From assembly GCA_020351835.1 (NCBI GenBank), contig CP070669.1, positions 595,392-633,693 on the forward strand: a stretch of DNA of 38,302 bases, written 5' to 3'. A program made the position numbers and the translations under genes. This document shows, one piece after another, positions 30,601 to 38,302 of the stretch (positions are counted from its first letter, which is position 1; each line of letters begins with the position of its first letter). The notes beneath the pieces are model-generated. The model was given only the letters and a program-made list of their open reading frames with translations. It made no database searches and had not been told where the DNA came from. The DNA comes from Nitrospirota bacterium. Lineage in GTDB: Bacteria; Nitrospirota; Thermodesulfovibrionia; Thermodesulfovibrionales; BMS3Bbin05.

Positions 30601-31020
30601 ATGCCGCAAAAGGGTAAAAAGGTCCGGAAGAAACAGCTCCCCGAGAAGCGCAGAAAAGGTGCTGCACGTTCAGGCTACGAACTTAAAGGTAGGATCTGGA
30701 TGGACGGTCCTCAAGGAACCTTCATAGGTTATGGAAGAGCTATTCTCCTTGAAAGAATAAGGGAACATGGTTCTATCACCAAAGCAGCCAAATCTATGGA
30801 TATGTCATACAGGCAGGCATGGAGATTGATCAATACAATGAACGAGCAAGCCCCTAGTCCCTTCGTGATAACTTCTGCCGGTGGAAGAGGAGGCGGTGGT
30901 ACGGTCGTAACGGAACACGGGGAGAACGCGATAAATGTGTTCTGGGAAAAATACAGGGCGTTTCAGGAATTTCTGAGGCACGAAATGAGATATCTGGATT
31001 TTACAAAGGACAAATCATGA
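30601..31020 (+). CDS. ModE-type molybdate/tungstate transcriptional regulator (DNA-binding part only)
   Basis: The 139-residue product has a Lys/Arg-rich N-terminal extension (about 1-28) and a ModE/LysR-type winged helix: GRAILLERIREHGSITKAAKSMDMSYRQAWRLINTMN, SAGGRGGGGTVVTEHGENAI. The C-terminal molybdate-binding Mop domains of full ModE are absent, as in several short ModE relatives. ATG at 30601 sits at the predicted transcription start; a later Met (about residue 34) could be used instead. Its stop overlaps the tupA ATG, so it almost surely controls tungstate uptake. Confidence 0.88.
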   Translation: MPQKGKKVRKKQLPEKRRKGAARSGYELKGRIWMDGPQGTFIGYGRAILLERIREHGSITKAAKSMDMSYRQAWRLINTMNEQAPSPFVITSAGGRGGGGTVVTEHGENAINVFWEKYRAFQEFLRHEMRYLDFTKDKS

Positions 31021-31826
31021 AAAGGGTCTTGTTTACAATTTTGATCATGCTGTTCTTTGCCGGGACATCATACGCTGACAGGATTCGATGCGCATCAACG
31101 ACAAGTACGCAGAACTCGGGACTGTTTGAGTACCTTCTTCCGTTCTTTGAGAAAGAGGCGGGAGTTAAAGTGGATGTAGTGGCGGTGGGCACTGGAGCGG
31201 CTTTCAAGATAGGAATGAGAGGCGATGCTGACGTTCTACTTGTGCACGCCAAGACCGAGGAGCTTCGCCTCGTCAATGAAGGGTATTTCGTTGACCGGCA
31301 CGATGTGATGTACAATGATTTTGTAATATTAGGGCCTGTCGATGATCCTGCAGGATTAAGGGGTATACGGTCGGCCCCGATAGCATTCTCCCTCATTAAC
31401 AAACGCGGTACAGTGTTCGTTTCAAGGGGGGACAACTCCGGTACGCACAAGAAAGAGATGTCGATCTGGAAGACACTTGATATGGACCCCAGGTGGAATA
31501 AGTGGTATCTTGAGGTAGGGCAGGGTATGGCAAAGGCCATTCGCATCGCATCGGAAAAAAGGGCTTATATACTGGCTGACAGAGGCACTTGGCTTGCCAT
31601 CAATGATAGTGATGATCTCGGTATGGAGGTCCTTGTGGAGGGAGACAGGATCCTTTTTAACCAGTACGGAGTAATGATAGTTAATCCCGAAAGGCATGGA
31701 CATGTGAAGTATGATGATGCAAGGAAGTTCGTGGATTTTCTTATAAGTGAAAAGGGGCAGGGGCTTGTTGCATCCTTCAGGAACAAACAGGGAAAGCAGC
31801 TTTTCTACCCCAATGCCGGGAAATAA
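31017..31826 (+). CDS. tupA: Tungstate ABC transporter substrate-binding protein
   Basis: The 269-residue protein has a signal peptide (about 1-20), then IRCASTTSTQNSGLFEYLLPFFE, the TupA oxyanion-binding TTST.nSGL motif, and VGTGAAFKIGMRGDADVLLVHAK, FVSRGDNSGTHKKEMSIW and YILADRGTWLA. TupA-type proteins bind tungstate with high selectivity over molybdate. First transporter gene, overlapping the ModE-like regulator by 4 bases. Confidence 0.95.
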   Translation: MKRVLFTILIMLFFAGTSYADRIRCASTTSTQNSGLFEYLLPFFEKEAGVKVDVVAVGTGAAFKIGMRGDADVLLVHAKTEELRLVNEGYFVDRHDVMYNDFVILGPVDDPAGLRGIRSAPIAFSLINKRGTVFVSRGDNSGTHKKEMSIWKTLDMDPRWNKWYLEVGQGMAKAIRIASEKRAYILADRGTWLAINDSDDLGMEVLVEGDRILFNQYGVMIVNPERHGHVKYDDARKFVDFLISEKGQGLVASFRNKQGKQLFYPNAGK

Positions 31827-31837
31827 ATGAACTGAGC

Positions 31838-32533
31838 ATGGAACGATTATTCTACTCGATAAAAGAGGCATTCAGGCTCATCATTACGCTTGACAGTGAG
31901 ATGTTAGGCATAGTCTCTCTGTCCCTCGGTGTCTCTATCGCAGCGATCTGTTTCGCTTCGCTTGCAGGGATCGTCTTGGCCTATGCCCTTGCCTTCAGGA
32001 AGGTGCCTTTAAAGGCATTCGTCGTCAGCACGATGAACACGTTTATGGGTTTGCCCCCGGTCGTTGTCGGCCTGGTGTTGTATCTACTGTTATCAAGGAG
32101 CGGTCCGATGGGATTCATGAAGCTGTTATATACACCTTATGCGATGGTGATAGCACAGGTACTGCTCGCCTTGCCTATCATTACTGCTATGAGCCATGCA
32201 TCGCTGGTAGCAGTAAGACCGGCAATTAAGTACGCCGCTAAAGGACTAGGGGCAAGTGATGCACAGGCATCGATAGCGGTTGTGCGGTATGCAAGATACG
32301 GGATCATATCTTCGGTCATGGCCGGCCTTGGAAGGGTGATGGCGGAGGTCGGGGCCGTGCTGATAGTCGGTGGCAACATAGCCGGGTATACCAGGGTCAT
32401 GACCACGACAATTGCTCTCGAATATGACAAAGGAAACTTCGAGCTGGCAATAGCTCTCGGGATAATACTGCTTTTAATAGCGCTTATATTGAACTCAGCT
32501 CTATACATGTACCAGAGAAAGGTATACAGATGA
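31838..32533 (+). CDS. tupB: Tungstate ABC transporter permease
   Basis: The 231-residue permease has about five helices and the ABC permease EAA-type loop (AAKGLGASDAQASIAVVRYARYG...GLGRVMAEVGAVLIVGGNI). Its sequence order and place between tupA and tupC fit TupB. The stop overlaps the tupC start by 4 bases. Confidence 0.95.
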   Translation: MERLFYSIKEAFRLIITLDSEMLGIVSLSLGVSIAAICFASLAGIVLAYALAFRKVPLKAFVVSTMNTFMGLPPVVVGLVLYLLLSRSGPMGFMKLLYTPYAMVIAQVLLALPIITAMSHASLVAVRPAIKYAAKGLGASDAQASIAVVRYARYGIISSVMAGLGRVMAEVGAVLIVGGNIAGYTRVMTTTIALEYDKGNFELAIALGIILLLIALILNSALYMYQRKVYR

Positions 32534-33249
32534 ACATAGTTCTCAGCAATATCTCAAAAAGCTATAACGGAACAAGGGCGCTAAGGGAATGCAGTGTTGC
32601 GATAGAGAAAGGGATATCAACTGCTGTGATCGGGCCAAACGGCAGCGGCAAGTCTACACTGCTCAGGATCGCGGCACTGATAGAAGGTCCTGGCTCAGGG
32701 AAGGTCAGTTACGGGGAGTTTCGGTCAGCGGATGATGTTAAGAAGTTGAGGCAATTAATAGGGGTGGTGCTCTCCGGAGACACGTTGTTCAATGATTCCG
32801 TATATGATAATGTCGCATACGGCCTTAAGATAAGGAAGATGAATAAAAACGAGCTAAGAGGCAAGGTGAGCGATATGCTGGCTTCGCTTAGTTTGTCCGA
32901 CAAGGCTGGCAAACATGCAATGGAGCTGTCATCCGGTGAGGCCCAAAGGGTCGCTGTTGCCCGTGCACTTGTAACGGAGCCTGAGTATCTGTTCCTTGAC
33001 GAACCGACCGCCTCTCTTGACCCGCTTAACACAGAGATAATAGAGAACGCACTTCAGGAGATCAGGGCCCTGAGAAGAATGACCATTGTGACGGTAACAC
33101 ATAATATGTTCCAGACAAAGCGAATTGCTGACAGGGTTATGATGATGTATGAGGGGAAGGTCATTGAAGAGAACATCACAGGAGCAATATTTGACAGTCC
33201 TGAGAACGAGATAACCCGCAGGTTCATCAACGGCATAATGGTCTACTAA
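32530..33249 (+). CDS. tupC: Tungstate ABC transporter ATP-binding protein
   Basis: The 239-residue ATPase has Walker A GPNGSGKST (about 37-45), signature LSSGEAQRVAVARAL, Walker B YLFLDEPTASLDP and switch His in VTVTHN. It energises TupAB. Last gene of the ModE-tupABC unit; a convergent small gene follows. Confidence 0.95.
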   Translation: MNIVLSNISKSYNGTRALRECSVAIEKGISTAVIGPNGSGKSTLLRIAALIEGPGSGKVSYGEFRSADDVKKLRQLIGVVLSGDTLFNDSVYDNVAYGLKIRKMNKNELRGKVSDMLASLSLSDKAGKHAMELSSGEAQRVAVARALVTEPEYLFLDEPTASLDPLNTEIIENALQEIRALRRMTIVTVTHNMFQTKRIADRVMMMYEGKVIEENITGAIFDSPENEITRRFINGIMVY

Positions 33250-33261
33250 AGGAAAGGCTTA

Positions 33262-33501
33262 TCAGTTGTTCCTGCCGAGTGCTTCGATGATAGTTTTGCC
33301 CAGGTCCAGTTTTGTGCCCTTTAGCTGGTCACTGTTCTTTTTCAGAAGGTCCAGCATTGCCAGAAACAGCTCGTCCGGTGAATCCTTTAGCTCGGTAAGG
33401 CCCAGCCTTTTGAGCAGTTCCTCCCTGAGCTTCTCCATATCGTTCTTCAGATGGAGGAGGCCCTCTCTCTTTAATATCTCTTCGAACTCTGCATTGTCCA
33501 T
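33262..33501 (-). CDS. Small charged helical protein, unknown
   Basis: The 79-residue product is almost wholly helical and charged (EFEEILKREGLLHLKNDMEKLREELLKRLGL, then LFLAMLDLLKK). No Cys, no signal. A weak GGGA precedes the ATG at 33499-33501. The overlapping plus-strand frame is Ser-rich and shadow-like, which favours this strand. No family recognised. Confidence 0.6.
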   Translation of the reverse strand: MDNAEFEEILKREGLLHLKNDMEKLREELLKRLGLTELKDSPDELFLAMLDLLKKNSDQLKGTKLDLGKTIIEALGRNN

Positions 33502-33591
33502 TTAATGGTCCCGGCACATGCCTAATACATGTATTATATTTGTTCGGGCGCTTTAATTGCTAATAGATAATGTTCTTTTTTAAACTACTCT

Positions 33592-34617
33592 ATGGGTGAG
33601 TTCGACCATCTGCTTGATATAGGCCTGTTCAAAATGGCCCACAAGGAACAGAAGGGTGTCCTAAAGGACTTCTGGTCCAGGGGTAAGAATATACTTGAAG
33701 GGTCAGGGGTAAATATACAGCCCATCCCTAGATCCTGGCTTTCCTTTAAACGTAACTACTTTTCGGTGCTTTTCATTGCGATGTTCCATGTCCTTGGTAT
33801 CCCGAAAGAGAGGCTAAGGTTCTACTCGAGGATCAATCATTGCCTCCGTACATGGGTAACAGCATGCGATAATCTTCTGGACGAAGAGCTTAAAGAGCTT
33901 ATTCTGACCGACCTTCCTTCCGAAGCCAGGGTCTTCAAGTCAGTCCATACCATTCTTGTAGCTGACAGGATATTCTTTTCGTATCTTATTGATGCCGTAA
34001 AGGACGGTACGATCACCGAGGATGAAATGAGGGACCTTGTAAACGTTTCCCTTTCCGCTATGACTGTAAGCGGGAGAGAAGAGGCGGAGGAGGAGGGAGG
34101 TGTCGACTATTCTACCTCTCCTAATGAGGTGCTTGGGAGGGTCCACATGGCAAAGACCGGGGTGCTTTTCACTTCACCGCTTAAGGCTCCACTTGCTCTC
34201 GGAGATATCAAGAAGAACGATCCCGTTGTAAAGGATGTCACGCAGGGATTATGCTATTTCGGACTGGGCTGCCAGATACTTGATGACCTGAGCGACCTGG
34301 GGCTCGACCTGTACTATAGAAAGCATAACTACATTGCATCATTGATAATGAGCCGTAACGGAAAGGAAAAGGCGGATATATCAGGGTTGCTCGCAGGTGA
34401 AATAGGTGAGGAAATAAAGAACGATACATTCCTTTATAAAAAATTCCCGTCAGCGTCAAGGGAGGCTATGAAAGTAGCAAGAGAACAGTTCGCATTGGCT
34501 CTTGATCATCTGTGCAATGCCGGCCTTCCTTTGAATAAAAAGAGGCGGGCTCTCTTCCTGAACACATTAATATCCATCATGGGTCATCCCGGTCTTCTCC
34601 TGAGGCTGAGAGGCTGA
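33592..34617 (+). CDS. Isoprenoid synthase-like (polyprenyl synthetase family) protein
   Basis: The 341-residue, mostly helical protein has two Asp-rich motifs spaced as in class I isoprenoid synthases: TACDNLLDEE (about 90) and GCQILDDLSDLGLD (about 230), the latter in the QxxDDxxD form. This suggests Mg-dependent binding of prenyl diphosphates; chain-elongating or head-to-head activity cannot be told. Overall similarity to standard FPP/GGPP synthases is low. It overlaps the FtsX permease gene by one base (TGATG), forming an unusual unit with an ABC exporter. Confidence 0.72.
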   Translation: MGEFDHLLDIGLFKMAHKEQKGVLKDFWSRGKNILEGSGVNIQPIPRSWLSFKRNYFSVLFIAMFHVLGIPKERLRFYSRINHCLRTWVTACDNLLDEELKELILTDLPSEARVFKSVHTILVADRIFFSYLIDAVKDGTITEDEMRDLVNVSLSAMTVSGREEAEEEGGVDYSTSPNEVLGRVHMAKTGVLFTSPLKAPLALGDIKKNDPVVKDVTQGLCYFGLGCQILDDLSDLGLDLYYRKHNYIASLIMSRNGKEKADISGLLAGEIGEEIKNDTFLYKKFPSASREAMKVAREQFALALDHLCNAGLPLNKKRRALFLNTLISIMGHPGLLLRLRG

Positions 34618-35816
34618 TGATACTTAAGAACTTCCTTTCTGTATGGCTGCCGCTTGCCCTGAGGTTTGTCGTAAGGCACAGGAGAAAGACTATAGCCACA
34701 GGAAGCTTCATTGTAGTGGGCACTATGGTCCTTGTGCTCATCAATGCCATGACCGTTGGTGTCAATGATACGATGGTGCTCAACACTACCCATCTTCACT
34801 TCGGACATTCTTTTCTTGATGTGCCTTCGGAGACCTTCGAGGTCGATACGGCCCGCAAGCACGTGCTTTCAATGCATGATGTGGACGATGTTCTGCTGCG
34901 TTACAGGTTCTCATCTATTGTTATCGGAAGTGCCGGTTCCGTGCCGATGGTGATATACGCCGTAGAGCCTGAAAAGGAATCAGCAAGGACCGCTATCTCA
35001 AAACGGATAATTAACGGGAGATATCCTGCAGAGGGTAAGGATGAGATATTGCTGGGATCGACCGGCAGCAGGAGGAGCGGTAGTAAGGTCGGTGATAAGG
35101 TCGATCTGTATATAGATATTAGTGATCGTACGGGTACTTATACTGTAAGCGGGATATATGAGACCGGCATTGACAGATATGATGAAGGGATAGCGTTCAT
35201 TCCGTCATCGCAGCTCAGTGAGAAGGATAAGGCCGGTATGGATGCGGAGCTGTCGGTGTTCTTTCCGGTGACAGCGGACATAATGGCTGAAACGCAGATG
35301 ATCAACCGCCATCTCCCGCCCGAGCAGGGCTTCGCAAGATGGGATGAGATGCTGCCTGACCTTGTTCAGCTTGTCGACATGAACGAGGTCTCTATGCGCA
35401 TCATTATGATACTGGTGTTCGGGCTCGTCGGATTTGGCATAAGCAACAATTTCATCCTTACCACGGTTGAAAGGTTCAGGGAGTTCGGTATACTCAAGGC
35501 AATGGGAGTAACCCCGCGTGAGCTTGTGTTTCTGGTATTCCTTGAAAGTTTCATGATATGTATTGCAGCGGCGGCAGCTGGCCTGGTCGTTGGTTGGGCT
35601 CTTACCGGAATAATAGCTCAGTTCGGCATTGACCTTAGCCACTTCACTTCGCATAACCGTTACTTTGTCGTCAGCGGGATAATATATCCGAGGATAACGG
35701 CGGCGGGACTGTACTGGCCGGCAATGATCGCGGTATTTACGTCTCTCGTTGCTTCGTACCTCCCTGCGAGGATAGTGTCCAGGAAAATAACTGCCGAAAC
35801 ATTGAGGTTCTCATGA
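34617..35816 (+). CDS. ABC transporter permease, FtsX/LolC type
   Basis: The 399-residue permease has an N-terminal helix (about 22-45), a large extracytoplasmic domain and three C-terminal helices (about 265-285, 315-345, 365-385), with FREFGILKAMGVTPRELVFLVF and the typical PARIVSRKITAETLRF ending. It pairs with the ATPase whose start overlaps its stop by 4 bases. Being alone, the permease probably acts as a homodimer. Confidence 0.9.
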   Translation: MILKNFLSVWLPLALRFVVRHRRKTIATGSFIVVGTMVLVLINAMTVGVNDTMVLNTTHLHFGHSFLDVPSETFEVDTARKHVLSMHDVDDVLLRYRFSSIVIGSAGSVPMVIYAVEPEKESARTAISKRIINGRYPAEGKDEILLGSTGSRRSGSKVGDKVDLYIDISDRTGTYTVSGIYETGIDRYDEGIAFIPSSQLSEKDKAGMDAELSVFFPVTADIMAETQMINRHLPPEQGFARWDEMLPDLVQLVDMNEVSMRIIMILVFGLVGFGISNNFILTTVERFREFGILKAMGVTPRELVFLVFLESFMICIAAAAAGLVVGWALTGIIAQFGIDLSHFTSHNRYFVVSGIIYPRITAAGLYWPAMIAVFTSLVASYLPARIVSRKITAETLRFS

Positions 35817-36478
35817 CGGGCAAAGGTATCTCTCTTTCGGGGGTCTCAAAGGTATATGAAGGTGACATTCCCGTAACGGGCGTGGTTGATATCGATCTAT
35901 CCATACCTGAGCGGGCTGTGTGGGTGCTGGCGGGGCCATCCGGTTCGGGTAAGACCACCCTGCTGAACCTTATTGGGGGCATGGACAGGCCGACAGCAGG
36001 TGAGATAGTAGTCGGTGGGAAGGAATTGCACAGGCTGAGTGAGGAAGGGCTTTCGATGTACAGGCGCTCAAATGTAGGATTTGTGTTCCAGGGGAATAAT
36101 CTTATACCGACACTTAATGTATCTGAGAATGTAAGGATGCCGCTTCTTCTCAATAATGATATTGAGGCCGATAACAAGGTTAAAGAGATACTATCGAGGA
36201 TCGGCCTTGGCTCAAGGAGCAATGCCATGCCTGATCAGCTTTCAGGCGGCGAGCAGCAACGCGTGGCTATAGCCCGGGCACTTGTTCATTCCCCCGATAT
36301 AGTGCTGGCGGACGAACCTACCGGTAATCTGGACTCGGGTACCGCGCAGGAAATATATGAATTGATAAATGAAATGAATGCCGTGATGAACACTATCATC
36401 CTGTTTGCCACTCACGACCGTATGATCATAGACAGATCTCAGAACGTACTTAACATCAAGGATGGAAGGCTGGTTTAG
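35813..36478 (+). CDS. ABC transporter ATP-binding protein, LolD type
   Basis: The 221-residue ATPase has Walker A GPSGSGKTT (about 41-49), signature LSGGEQQRVAIARAL, Walker B IVLADEPTGNLDSG and switch His in FATHDR. It is the LolD/MacB subgroup partner of the upstream FtsX-type permease. With the isoprenoid-synthase-like gene it may export or relocate a lipid product or lipoprotein (inference). Confidence 0.94.
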   Translation: MTGKGISLSGVSKVYEGDIPVTGVVDIDLSIPERAVWVLAGPSGSGKTTLLNLIGGMDRPTAGEIVVGGKELHRLSEEGLSMYRRSNVGFVFQGNNLIPTLNVSENVRMPLLLNNDIEADNKVKEILSRIGLGSRSNAMPDQLSGGEQQRVAIARALVHSPDIVLADEPTGNLDSGTAQEIYELINEMNAVMNTIILFATHDRMIIDRSQNVLNIKDGRLV

Positions 36479-36549
36479 CTTTACACGCGCACCAAAGGTT
36501 GTTCATAATATCAGCGTTTTTATCTTATTGAAAAAGCGGAGGACCGGAC

Positions 36550-37386
36550 TTGAAAAGAGCGTTTCTATTCATTGCAATAATTGTCAGCCTTAATATACAT
36601 GTCACAGGGCATGTGAGTGCCGAAGAGGTTGCTTCGACCCCATCAGAAGAGATAATGACACCGGGTCTGGAGTACTTCAAAGGGTACTGGCATGACGGCA
36701 AGCATATCGTTACTTCTCCGGCAAGATGGGATGCCGATGACTGGCTTAAAGCTGGAGCAGTTGTCGGTGTTACACTGGGCCTATATGCCGTAGATGAAGA
36801 TATACAGGAGTGGTTCAGGGACAACAGGTCTGAGGGCTCGGATAACTTTACTGATTATATTGAACCGTTCGGCAACGGTCTTTTTCTCGTGCCCTCGCTT
36901 GGTGTTGTTTATGCCTACGGATATTTTTCTGATAACACGAGGCTGGCAAGGGCCTCATTGATTGGCCTTGAGAGTTACGTTGTTTCCGGTCTTATAGTTA
37001 ACGCGATCAAGTTCACAGGACACAGGCACAGGCCTGATGAGGGTGGAGGAGCCTACTCATGGGAAGGACCTTCGTTCGATTCCGATTTCCTTTCGTTCCC
37101 ATCCGGTCATTCCGCAAGCGCATGGTCGGTCGCCGCGGTAGTTGCATCAGAATATGAAGAGAACAGATATGTCGCTCCTATAGCGTACGGTATAGCAACG
37201 CTTACAGCTCTTTCAAGGGTCCATGATGACAGACACTGGACCTCGGACGTGTTCATGGGTGCAGCTATAGGATATTTTACGGGTAAGACCATCCACAAAC
37301 TTCACAGTGACAGTTCAGATAATATGGTATTGATCCCTGTGATAAATGATGACAGTGCAATACTTGTTGCGACCTTCAGGTTCTAA
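36550..37386 (+). CDS. Exported PAP2-family lipid phosphatase
   Basis: The 278-residue protein starts at a TTG (36550) with GGAGG 7 nt upstream and a signal peptide (about 1-24). The PAP2 acid phosphatase motifs are complete: KFTGHRHRPDEG, FPSGHSASAW (about 180) and SRVHDDRHWTSDVFMG (about 218-233). It likely dephosphorylates a lipid phosphate such as undecaprenyl or other isoprenyl diphosphate, or lipid A, on the periplasmic side. It follows the isoprenoid/ABC unit by 71 bases. Confidence 0.92.
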   Translation: MKRAFLFIAIIVSLNIHVTGHVSAEEVASTPSEEIMTPGLEYFKGYWHDGKHIVTSPARWDADDWLKAGAVVGVTLGLYAVDEDIQEWFRDNRSEGSDNFTDYIEPFGNGLFLVPSLGVVYAYGYFSDNTRLARASLIGLESYVVSGLIVNAIKFTGHRHRPDEGGGAYSWEGPSFDSDFLSFPSGHSASAWSVAAVVASEYEENRYVAPIAYGIATLTALSRVHDDRHWTSDVFMGAAIGYFTGKTIHKLHSDSSDNMVLIPVINDDSAILVATFRF

Positions 37387-38045
37387 TATATATACCCTAT
37401 CCCGAAGAGCCCGTGCAGTGCTGCGTTAGGTACGGTCGCTTCACCGTTTGCGACCGGTATGACGGCATATGAAGCGGTCAGCTTTCCTTCAAGATAAAAG
37501 AAGAATGCTTCGTTTATGCGGAAACGTTTCTCGGCCCCTGCCTGAACTGTAACACCACTGATATGAAAACCATTTAATCCTCCCTCGTCCTCGTACCTCT
37601 GGTTCCTTATTATGGTCTCGGGATGCGTCATCACGAATCCTCCGCCTACGCGGTATATCATGTCCCATGCGGTTCCCTGCCACGCATAGTTGACCGTGTT
37701 CAGGTTATACCCATGTGATATGACGAACTTCTGCACCTCGCTCGGCCCGTTACTTAGATGGAGTTTATGATGATGAGATTCGAACTCCCATGCGCGGCCG
37801 TTCTTCCACTTGCCGACTCTCAGGTCATAGTACGGCGCCATAGTAGCCCATGCCTTTGTCTTATACTCGGCATCGACCTTTATGTCAGGCTGGCCATCCT
37901 GCTTGATAGTAAGCGGTGTAGTAAAGCTATAACCCGAACCTGTAGCTACCTGAAATACCCATCCATCCTCGGCCGCACTTGCAGAAATGGCCGAGCCCGC
38001 AATGAGCAACATTAATATCAGTATTACCGGTATGATCCTTTTCAT
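37383..38045 (-). CDS. Exported outer-membrane beta-barrel-like protein
   Basis: About 220 residues with a signal peptide (LILMLLIAGSAISASAA) and alternating strands rich in Tyr/Trp/Gly, ending in LHGLFGIGYIY, an aromatic-terminal beta-signal typical of outer-membrane barrels. The ATG at 38043-38045 has GAGG about 9 nt upstream and starts the signal cleanly; the ATG at 38072 is an alternative. Size would suit an eight-stranded barrel of the PagL/OmpW kind, but no catalytic motif was recognised. It overlaps the PAP2 gene end by 4 bases. Confidence 0.78.
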   Translation of the reverse strand: MKRIIPVILILMLLIAGSAISASAAEDGWVFQVATGSGYSFTTPLTIKQDGQPDIKVDAEYKTKAWATMAPYYDLRVGKWKNGRAWEFESHHHKLHLSNGPSEVQKFVISHGYNLNTVNYAWQGTAWDMIYRVGGGFVMTHPETIIRNQRYEDEGGLNGFHISGVTVQAGAEKRFRINEAFFFYLEGKLTASYAVIPVANGEATVPNAALHGLFGIGYIY

Positions 38046-38191
38046 TACATATACCTCGCTCTTAATGTTCATAAATACGCAACATTATAATCGTTCGAAC
38101 AGGTTAATTGCAAGGCTGTAATTATTGTGATACGATTTGATTGAGCGGGGTGATGAACATATCTATTTAATTTAATGCCAAAGGAGGAAGT

Positions 38192-38302
38192 ATGGGCAGG
38201 CGTTTGAAATTTATAGTACTGGCTTTATTGTTAGTTGTACCATTTATCTTTATAGGCTGTGGTGGTGGAGGCGACGGTGGAGGGACCGGAACCATTCAGG
38301 GA
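38192..38302 (+). CDS. Lipoprotein, N-terminal part (runs off right edge)
   Basis: AAAGGAGGAAG precedes the ATG at 38192. The 37 visible residues show a signal peptide with a lipobox (FIFIGC) followed by GGGGDGGGTGT, the flexible Gly-rich linker often seen in surface lipoproteins. Function unknown. Confidence 0.8.
   Translation, partial: MGRRLKFIVLALLLVVPFIFIGCGGGGDGGGTGTIQG

Noticed and set aside
33266-33505. Plus-strand Ser-rich frame opposite the small charged protein
   Set aside because: Ser/Phe-rich composition is typical of an antisense shadow of a Glu/Lys-rich gene.
1-38302. Reassigned UGA codon as a general explanation for the interrupted frames
   Set aside because: Many ordinary genes (for example those ending at 9896, 15087, 25450 and 34617) use TGA as a normal stop.
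1-38302. CRISPR arrays, insertion sequences, prophage or tRNA genes
   Set aside because: I found no regularly spaced repeats, transposase motifs, phage genes or tRNA cloverleafs by reading both strands.

Overview
The window looks like a chromosome segment of a Gram-negative bacterium, probably an anaerobe or microaerophile of the Deltaproteobacteria/Nitrospirota kind. This placement is inferred from lipoproteins and signal peptides, PilZ response regulators, 'two-CW' Cys/Trp-rich proteins, a polyferredoxin, a tungstate transporter, heavy AGG/AGA arginine use and strong AGGAGG ribosome sites. No rRNA, tRNA, CRISPR array or insertion sequence was seen. TGA ends many ordinary genes here, so it is a normal stop codon.

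Layout. 1-1632: two receiver-PilZ proteins flanking a two-CW protein, all on minus. 1759-4659: a MacB/LolCDE-like ABC cassette (permease, ATPase, permease). 4667-9896: VIT-like membrane protein, Asp10-tailed lipoprotein, enoyl-CoA hydratase, small membrane protein, acetyltransferase, exported protein and an M48 protease with a zinc ribbon. 9919-13895: SH3 protein, small exported proteins, second two-CW protein, Spy/CpxP-like protein, polyferredoxin behind an FNR-like box, and a thioredoxin-2-like protein without its active-site cysteines. 13993-20993: queuosine-tRNA mannosyltransferase-type protein, PilZ protein, exported MsrAB, WYL regulator with a palindromic operator, HD protein, two small genes missed by length cut-offs, a ModA-like protein without signal peptide, and an Apa2-like phosphorylase. 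21114-21449: sigma70 promoter, 6S RNA, then a branched RNA domain ending in a terminator-like stem. 21444-23234: OmpA-type lipoprotein and RluD-type synthase. 24978-27232: rpmH-rnpA-yidD-yidC. 27301-28053: a third receiver-PilZ protein. 30601-33249: ModE-like regulator and tupABC. 33592-36478: isoprenoid-synthase-like enzyme with a second ABC permease/ATPase pair. The right end holds a PAP2 phosphatase, a beta-barrel protein and the start of a lipoprotein.

The main discovery is three probable selenoproteins within 7 kb. In each, an in-frame UGA lies exactly where the family has a cysteine, the homologous reading frame continues beyond it, and a bacterial-type SECIS stem-loop follows 18-23 nt later. 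They are (1) an exported 452-residue protein with a CXXCH motif and three rhodanese domains (23454-24812); (2) a 71-residue CopZ-like [2Fe-2S] protein (29774-29989); and (3) a rhodanese lipoprotein (30007-30420). Proteins 2 and 3 are adjacent, share nearly identical SECIS loops, and lie in an AT-richer block with an unusual SecY fused to a zinc ribbon and a DUF2007-like domain. Ordinary gene callers would split or truncate all three. The nearby tungstate uptake operon fits a W/Se economy (for example W- and Sec-dependent formate dehydrogenase), but that link is inference.
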